DNA of 35,967 nucleotides from an uncultured Collinsella sp. (lineage in GTDB: Bacteria; Actinomycetota; Coriobacteriia; Coriobacteriales; Coriobacteriaceae): contig USFU01000003.1 in the NCBI GenBank assembly GCA_900554135.1, forward strand, positions 1-35,967, given 5' to 3'. The translations under genes and the position numbers were made by a program. Positions within the stretch are counted from its first letter, which is position 1. Every line of letters begins with the position of its first letter. Shown here piece after piece: positions 31,403 through 35,967 of this stretch. The notes beneath the pieces were generated by a model. The model ran no database searches. It saw only the letters and a program-made list of their open reading frames with translations, and was not told the origin of the DNA.

Positions 31403-32482
31403 ATGGAGTTGCACACAGTCGCCGTGCACGGAAGCCCGCGCGTCATCCTCTTGGACGACCGCATGGCCCCCGTGCGGCCCGTCTTCAGGTACCTCGAGTT
31501 CCTGAGGCTGAAGAACCGGGCACCCAGCACTCTCGCGTCCTACGCCCAGGACCTCAAAACCTACTGGGTCTTCCTTTCCCAGAAGGGCTACGCCTACGAC
31601 GAGGCAACCCCCGCCACCATCAACGAGTACAAGGCCTATTTGCAGTCAAATGACCCCGACGCCCTCGTCCTCTACCTGGAGAGCGTGCGCTGCGGGTCGA
31701 CCATCAACAGGATGCTCAGCACGCTCAAGGGCTTCTACGGCTGGTGCGAGCTACTGGGGGCCGTCGAACTCAACCCCGTTCTCTCCCAGGCGGTGGCTAT
31801 GCCGCCCGGCATGCACAAGGGCATGCTCCACCACGCTCGCAGAGACAGCAGGACCGTCCAGGGCGTCTTCAAGGTCAAAGAGAGCCCCAGGCGCGTCCGC
31901 ATCGTCACCGACGAGGAGATGTCCGCAATACTGGACGCCGCCAATAGCGAACGCGACAAGCTCCTGCTCTCACTGCTGTACATGACCGGCGCCAGGATCC
32001 AGGAGGCCCTCGACCTCCAGATCGGCTCCATACCCATTCCCGACCAGTTCGCCCCCGTCTCCGTTGTAGAAAACATCAAGTCAAAGGGGAAGCGGCGCGA
32101 CCTGTACGTCCCGCTCAGGTGCCTGGAGCTCATCGACGCCTACATAATCGGCGGGAGAGCCGACATCGCTACCGACCACGACTTCCTGTTCGTGGCCGAC
32201 CACGGGCCGTGGCGCGGGCGCAAGCTTACCTACAACGCCGCCTACGACTCCCTGACCCGCATACGCGAGAAGACGGGCATATCGTTCGGCTTCCACGATC
32301 TGAGGCACACGTTCAACACGAACCTAGCCGAGGCGGGCGTCGACGTTGCGGTGAGGCAGCTCCTCTTGGGGCATGCCCACGCGTCCACCACCGATCGCTA
32401 CACCCACCTCTCCAGCAAGCGCGCCTGCGAGGCGTTGGAATCCTACTGGGAGAGGAGCGTGATGTCATGCCCGCAGAGCTGA
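31403..32482 (+). CDS. Tyrosine recombinase 1, Tn554 TnpA-like
   Basis: The 359-residue recombinase matches the length of Tn554 TnpA (361). Its SAM-like N-terminal arm includes FRYLEFLRLKNRAPSTLASYAQDL. The catalytic domain has GARIQEALDL (first Arg), HDLRHTFNTNLAEAG (His-x-x-Arg), LLLGHAHASTTDRYTHLS (His and nucleophile Tyr). The ATG at 31403 follows GGAAGGAG. It overlaps the next recombinase gene by 16 bases, and the three recombinases form one operon, as in Tn554 and recombinase-in-trio modules. Confidence 0.88.
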   Translation: MELHTVAVHGSPRVILLDDRMAPVRPVFRYLEFLRLKNRAPSTLASYAQDLKTYWVFLSQKGYAYDEATPATINEYKAYLQSNDPDALVLYLESVRCGSTINRMLSTLKGFYGWCELLGAVELNPVLSQAVAMPPGMHKGMLHHARRDSRTVQGVFKVKESPRRVRIVTDEEMSAILDAANSERDKLLLSLLYMTGARIQEALDLQIGSIPIPDQFAPVSVVENIKSKGKRRDLYVPLRCLELIDAYIIGGRADIATDHDFLFVADHGPWRGRKLTYNAAYDSLTRIREKTGISFGFHDLRHTFNTNLAEAGVDVAVRQLLLGHAHASTTDRYTHLSSKRACEALESYWERSVMSCPQS

Positions 32483-33891
32483 CCCCCTCGAGGACCAGGC
32501 CGAGGAGCGGCCAATGGGTTCTCGTCGAGACGAGGCAGGAATCCGCGTCCTGCGGCAAGAGGTTCGGGTTCACCCTTGACCAGCTGCCCGACCAGGTCAG
32601 GCGCGCCGTCGGAGACTATGCATGGGCGTGTTACACGGCCAGGACCGTGAGCGCGAGAAGCGTAGCCACTCACTGCAGGAACGCCCGCTACTTCGCAGAC
32701 TACCTGAAGTTGAGCGGCGTCGACGACCTGCGCGACCTAACCCCCCAGCTAATGGATGGCTTCCGCTCTTACCTTGCGTCAGCGATTTCCTACAGGGAGG
32801 GCAGGCCCCTGGGCTACAGGAGCCAATACAGTATATTCAAGGACATCAGGAGCATCGTCTGCTGGCTCCAGGTGAACAGGCCCGAGAGCATCGCGCAGAC
32901 GGCCCTGTACGAGGGAGGCGAGTACCTCGGAATAAACCAGCCGACAGACATCGCCTATCTATCGGACGACGTCGTCTCCCAGGTCAACGCGGCACTGCCA
33001 AACGAAGACAACGAGATACTGCGCAACGCCATCCTCATCCTGGAGAGCACGGGCATGCGCGCCAGCGAGCTCGAGAACCTCAAGGTCGACTGCGTGAGGA
33101 AACACCCCGTAAACGGCCACATGATCGAGTGGTTCGACCTCAAGAACGGCGTCCAGAGGAAGCCGATCCCGGCGTCCCCGCAGTGTGTCGCGGCCGTCTC
33201 CCGGATCACCGAGCTGACCGAGGAGGCCCGCAGGGAGATGCCGGAGAAGGACCGTGGCTTCCTAATGGTCTTCAAGGACCCCCACCGCTCGTACGCATGC
33301 AAGCGCATACGATCCCATCTCATGAGGGCCTGGCTCAAGAAGTTCGCGGAGAGGCACGAGATCAGGGAGCAAGACGGCAGCATCGCCAGCCTCACCGTTC
33401 ACTCCTTCAGACGCACGCTCGCCACCGACATGGTTTCCAAGGGTGTCGACCTAGTCGTCGTGAAGGAGGTTATGGGCCACGCCTTCGCCTCCACCACCAA
33501 GGGCTACTACGCCAAAGTGAAGGACCCCGCCATGGCGAAGGCCTTCTCCGGGCTGCGGCCGGTGGGCGCGAGGCCGACCGATGCCCTGACGGTGGAAGAG
33601 CGTGCGTGGCTCGCCGAGAACGGCGACATGAAGGCCCTCCTCTCGGATGGGTACTGCGCGAAGCCGTTTAGCGACGGCGAGGTCTGCAGCAGGCTCATGC
33701 GGTCAGGCCAATGCCTAACCTGCGCGAGGTTCGTTACCACGCCGGAGTTTCTGGATGCCCACAGGGAGCGGTTGGCCGGCATTAGGGCCGACATGGAAGC
33801 GGGCGCCGCCTACGGCGAGCACTACCGCCAGCACCTCCAGGCGACAGCCGATCTGCTAGAGGCCCTGATAAGGCAACTGGAGGCGATGTAG
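32467..33891 (+). CDS. Tyrosine recombinase 2, Tn554 TnpB-like
   Basis: The 474-residue protein has a long N-terminal arm with YTARTVSARSVATHCRNARYF. The catalytic residues lie in STGMRASELENLK (Arg), VHSFRRTLATDMVSKG (His-x-x-Arg), VMGHAFASTTKGYYAKV (His and Tyr). The C-terminal region has a Cys cluster, YCAKPF and CLTCARF, like the zinc-binding ends of TnpB-type recombinases. The ATG at 32467 lies within the end of the first recombinase gene, and its stop codon abuts the next start (TAGATG). All key residues are present, so it is probably active. Confidence 0.85.
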   Translation: MPAELTPSRTRPRSGQWVLVETRQESASCGKRFGFTLDQLPDQVRRAVGDYAWACYTARTVSARSVATHCRNARYFADYLKLSGVDDLRDLTPQLMDGFRSYLASAISYREGRPLGYRSQYSIFKDIRSIVCWLQVNRPESIAQTALYEGGEYLGINQPTDIAYLSDDVVSQVNAALPNEDNEILRNAILILESTGMRASELENLKVDCVRKHPVNGHMIEWFDLKNGVQRKPIPASPQCVAAVSRITELTEEARREMPEKDRGFLMVFKDPHRSYACKRIRSHLMRAWLKKFAERHEIREQDGSIASLTVHSFRRTLATDMVSKGVDLVVVKEVMGHAFASTTKGYYAKVKDPAMAKAFSGLRPVGARPTDALTVEERAWLAENGDMKALLSDGYCAKPFSDGEVCSRLMRSGQCLTCARFVTTPEFLDAHRERLAGIRADMEAGAAYGEHYRQHLQATADLLEALIRQLEAM

Positions 33892-35391
33892 ATGGAAGCC
33901 ATCGCAATTGACATCCTGGCGGTGCAGAAGAACGAGCGGGCCTCGACCGAGTGGAACCCGGAGGTCGGGAGATCGCGGTTTCGCGACGACGTATGGGACC
34001 TGACGGACCTTACGCCCGACTGGGTCCAAGACCATCGCAGGAAGATAGACTTCACCGCCGTTGCCGAGCCCGGGCTCCGGGAAGTATGGCGGCACTACGC
34101 CTACTGGAAGCTCGGACGCGTCAAGGCATCGACCGTAACGTCGATGAGGAGCAACATCTTGAGACTCTTCGGATACTGCACCGTGATGGGTGCGGATAGG
34201 CTATCGGACCTCGACGAGCAGGACATACTTGGCCTGCCCCTCTGGCTTTCCTCCTGCGGAATCGAGCCAGCCACCCAGGTTCACGTTCTCCAAGTGGCAG
34301 ACGAGATCATAAGAATCGGCCAGTTGCGGGGCTGGGACGTTCCCGAAAGTGTCAACATGGCCGCAGTAAAGGCCCGGCCCGAGTGGCCAAAGGGGGACCC
34401 GCCCCACAAGAAGACCAAGGTGATACCGGACGACACCATGGAGCGCGTCCTCGAGTGCGCCCTCATGGAGGAAGACACGATAAACAAATCCTTGATAATC
34501 ATCCTCAGCCAGACAGGGCTAAGAGCCAGCGAGGTCGTCACGATAGAGAGGGGCTGCATAGAGCAGGCGCCCGCCGGTATGCACACCATGGAGGTGTTGA
34601 TCTCAAAGACCGTCAAGCAGGGCCCAACTCCGCACAGGATACTGGTCAACAGCCTTGTCGTCGACGCGGTGAGGGAGCTCGAGAAGCGAAATCCCGCTTC
34701 CAAGGGCCCGCTGTTCGTGCGTCCCGTCAGGGGCAAGGTAAAGAGAATGACGGCGTCCGACGTCGCGAACAGGTTGAAGAGCTTCTGCCTGCGCTGGTCG
34801 ATAACCGATGCCGACGGCAAGCCCGCCATACACCCCCACATGTTCAGGACCACGTTCGTGCGGTCGCTGGTCATGCAGGGCATCCCTCTGGCGTTCATCA
34901 TGGAACACTACGCCCACGTCTCCATAGACATGACGGCGCACTACCTTCAGCTCAGCCGAGAGGACCTGCGCAGCGCATGGGGCAAAGCGATACTGTCGCC
35001 CGACTCCACGATTGCTGGCAAGCGGGCGAAGCAGATAAGGGCCACGGTGGCCAAAGAGCTCAAGGCCAGGGCCGAGGAGAGCGTCGAGGACGTCATTGCC
35101 TCCCTTGCGGACTCCATGAGCTTTAACCCGCTGCCGACGGGCGTTTGCCTATACGACCTGCGCCGCGGCCCCTGCTCGAAGGGCGAGAGCTGCTTTTTCT
35201 ACAATTGTCCGAACTACGTGACCGAGAAGCGCTTCTACCCCGTCCTCAAGCGAGAACTCGACCTCATCGAAGAGGAGATGTCTCGCCTGAAGGCGCTGGG
35301 GCGGGAACGCGAATGGCAACGCCAGTACGCGAAGCGCGCTCATCTTGAGCCCCTCGTCAGAGATTTGGAGGAGCAGATCGATGAGCAATAG
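33892..35391 (+). CDS. Tyrosine recombinase 3, Tn554 TnpB-like
   Basis: The 499-residue recombinase has a long N-terminal arm (to about 170). Catalytic motifs are SQTGLRASEVVTIE (Arg), HPHMFRTTFVRSLVMQG (His-x-x-Arg), MEHYAHVSIDMTAHYLQLS (nucleophile Tyr). The usual Leu-Gly-His before the Tyr is EHYAH here. The C-terminus holds a Cys-rich segment (CLYDL, CSKGESCFFYNCPNY) typical of the long Tn554-type recombinases. The start immediately follows the stop of recombinase 2, and the end overlaps the DUF6262-like gene. Confidence 0.85.
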   Translation: MEAIAIDILAVQKNERASTEWNPEVGRSRFRDDVWDLTDLTPDWVQDHRRKIDFTAVAEPGLREVWRHYAYWKLGRVKASTVTSMRSNILRLFGYCTVMGADRLSDLDEQDILGLPLWLSSCGIEPATQVHVLQVADEIIRIGQLRGWDVPESVNMAAVKARPEWPKGDPPHKKTKVIPDDTMERVLECALMEEDTINKSLIIILSQTGLRASEVVTIERGCIEQAPAGMHTMEVLISKTVKQGPTPHRILVNSLVVDAVRELEKRNPASKGPLFVRPVRGKVKRMTASDVANRLKSFCLRWSITDADGKPAIHPHMFRTTFVRSLVMQGIPLAFIMEHYAHVSIDMTAHYLQLSREDLRSAWGKAILSPDSTIAGKRAKQIRATVAKELKARAEESVEDVIASLADSMSFNPLPTGVCLYDLRRGPCSKGESCFFYNCPNYVTEKRFYPVLKRELDLIEEEMSRLKALGREREWQRQYAKRAHLEPLVRDLEEQIDEQ

Positions 35392-35809
35392 AAACACCGA
35401 GGGCATCAGGGCGCACGCTGCATCGAGGGCCGAAGAGACCAGGGCCAGAGCCGAAGCCGCCATAGAGACCCTCAAAGGTCGTGGCGAGAGGATAACCTTT
35501 GCCGCCGTTGCCAGGGAGTCGGGCCTGAGCAGGTCGTCTTTGTACAGCAATGATTATGTCAAGGTGCGTATCCAGAGTCTTAAGGCACTCGAAGCCGCCC
35601 CCGACCGAGCATCAGAGAAATCCCGAGGAGACGGTTCACGGCGGCTGACCGAGCTCGCGGACAGAGTCAGAGAGCTGGAGGAGCAGAAGCTGATGCTCGT
35701 GGCTCAGCTGGCCGAGATGGAGCTTCTCAGGATGGAGAACGAGGAGCTCAAGCGAGTTGCGAAATCGAGGTCGACTCCACAGGCCCCGAATGTGACCATA
35801 ATGCGCTAG
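35381..35809 (+). CDS. DUF6262/TnpC-like accessory protein
   Basis: The 142-residue protein has an N-terminal helix (AASRAEETRARAEAAIETLK) and a small helix-turn-helix, ITFAAVARESGLSRSSLYSN (residues 38-57). A long leucine-rich coiled coil (LADRVRELEEQKLMLVAQLA and on) follows. This layout is that of the TnpC protein that assists Tn554 TnpA/TnpB and sets their orientation bias. The ATG at 35381 overlaps the end of the third recombinase by 11 bases. The earlier in-frame ATG at 35345 lacks a ribosome site and homology. Confidence 0.8.
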   Translation: MSNRNTEGIRAHAASRAEETRARAEAAIETLKGRGERITFAAVARESGLSRSSLYSNDYVKVRIQSLKALEAAPDRASEKSRGDGSRRLTELADRVRELEEQKLMLVAQLAEMELLRMENEELKRVAKSRSTPQAPNVTIMR

Positions 35810-35814
35810 GGTGG

Positions 35815-35851
35815 CACGTGCTGGACGCTTTCGAGCGTCCAGCACGTGTTT
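35815..35851. terminator. Strong UUCG-loop hairpin after the recombinase operon
   Basis: CACGTGCTGGACGCT (35815-35829) and AGCGTCCAGCACGTG (35834-35848) form a perfect 15-bp stem with a TTCG loop. TTT follows. It ends the plus-strand operon and probably also the minus-strand gene to its right. Confidence 0.8.
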
Positions 35852-35869
35852 GCGCAAATGGCAAACGTC

Positions 35870-35967
35870 TTAGACACATGAACCCCAAGCGTTGACGTGG
35901 TGGCGCAGGAGCGCTCGGTTCTCCTTGACGACCATCATCGCCACCTCGTCGAAGCGGACCGGGGTGT
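35870..35967 (-). CDS. Partial 3' end of an unidentified minus-strand gene
   Basis: The minus-strand frame that ends with TAA at 35870-35872 is open to the window edge and encodes PVRFDEVAMMVVKENRALLR followed by HHVNAWGSCV. The fragment of about 32 residues has no motif I recognise. The frame could be a gene flanking the recombinase module or chance. Confidence 0.35.
   Translation of the reverse strand, partial: TPVRFDEVAMMVVKENRALLRHHVNAWGSCV

Noticed and set aside
2455..35860. Nine-base inverted match GCAAATGGC between the left intergenic region and the right edge as element ends
   Set aside because: It is too short to separate from chance in a 36-kb window, and no supporting structure surrounds it.
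1..35967. CRISPR array or tRNA gene
   Set aside because: No regularly spaced repeats with unique spacers and no cloverleaf-like sequence were seen. The only tandem repeats are the 33-bp units within a coding region.

Overview
The window is high-GC DNA with long overlapping operons. Most of it looks like an integrative and conjugative element (ICE) from a Gram-positive actinobacterial gut anaerobe. The closest fit I can suggest is Coriobacteriia/Eggerthellaceae, judged from codon use, the VaFE-repeat adhesin with its class B sortase, and the PrgI/VirB4/VirB6-type conjugation genes. This placement is inference: there is no rRNA or core gene to confirm it.

Left flank (1-5050): lower-GC, defence-like and accessory genes. 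It holds a DUF262/DUF1524 (GmrSD-like) nuclease, an Abi_2 (AbiF/AbiD-type) HEPN protein followed by two tandem copies of a small structured RNA, each with its own promoter and terminator, and a yjdF gene behind a probable yjdF (azaaromatic) riboswitch leader. A sequence matching the 3' end of guaA (GMP synthase) at 2151-2167, and a shorter copy of its core at 4605-4615, suggest attachment-site scars.

Conjugation and replication body (5090-20990, + strand): two small HTH proteins, a winged-helix replication initiator with 33-bp tandem repeats inside its gene, and a DnaC-like helicase loader. These are followed by the mating machinery: a PcfB-like protein, VirD4/TraG coupling protein, a Maff2/VirB2-like small membrane protein, PrgI (VirB3-like), VirB4 ATPase, a glucosaminidase-NlpC/P60 hydrolase (VirB1-like), a secreted protein and a VirB6/TrbL-like membrane protein. 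A large VaFE-repeat surface adhesin, a class B sortase and a tiny membrane protein complete the block.

Cargo (21140-26646): a degenerate GIY-YIG-like gene and its partner gene. The partner has been split by a cassette of about 3.7 kb carrying a Mef-like macrolide efflux pump and an Msr(D)-like ABC-F ribosome-protection protein, preceded by a promoter, a short leader peptide and an attenuator hairpin. An 8-bp direct repeat flanks the cassette, which encodes no visible transposase.

Mobilisation and partition (26682-31203, - strand): ParA, ParB, a candidate oriT dyad, MobC, a MobA/VirD2-type relaxase and two small trailing genes. Large palindromes lie upstream of parA.

Right end (31400-35967, + strand): a Tn554-like module of three tyrosine recombinases and a DUF6262/TnpC-like protein in overlapping frames. 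It ends in a strong UUCG hairpin, after which the 3' end of an unidentified minus-strand gene runs off the window.
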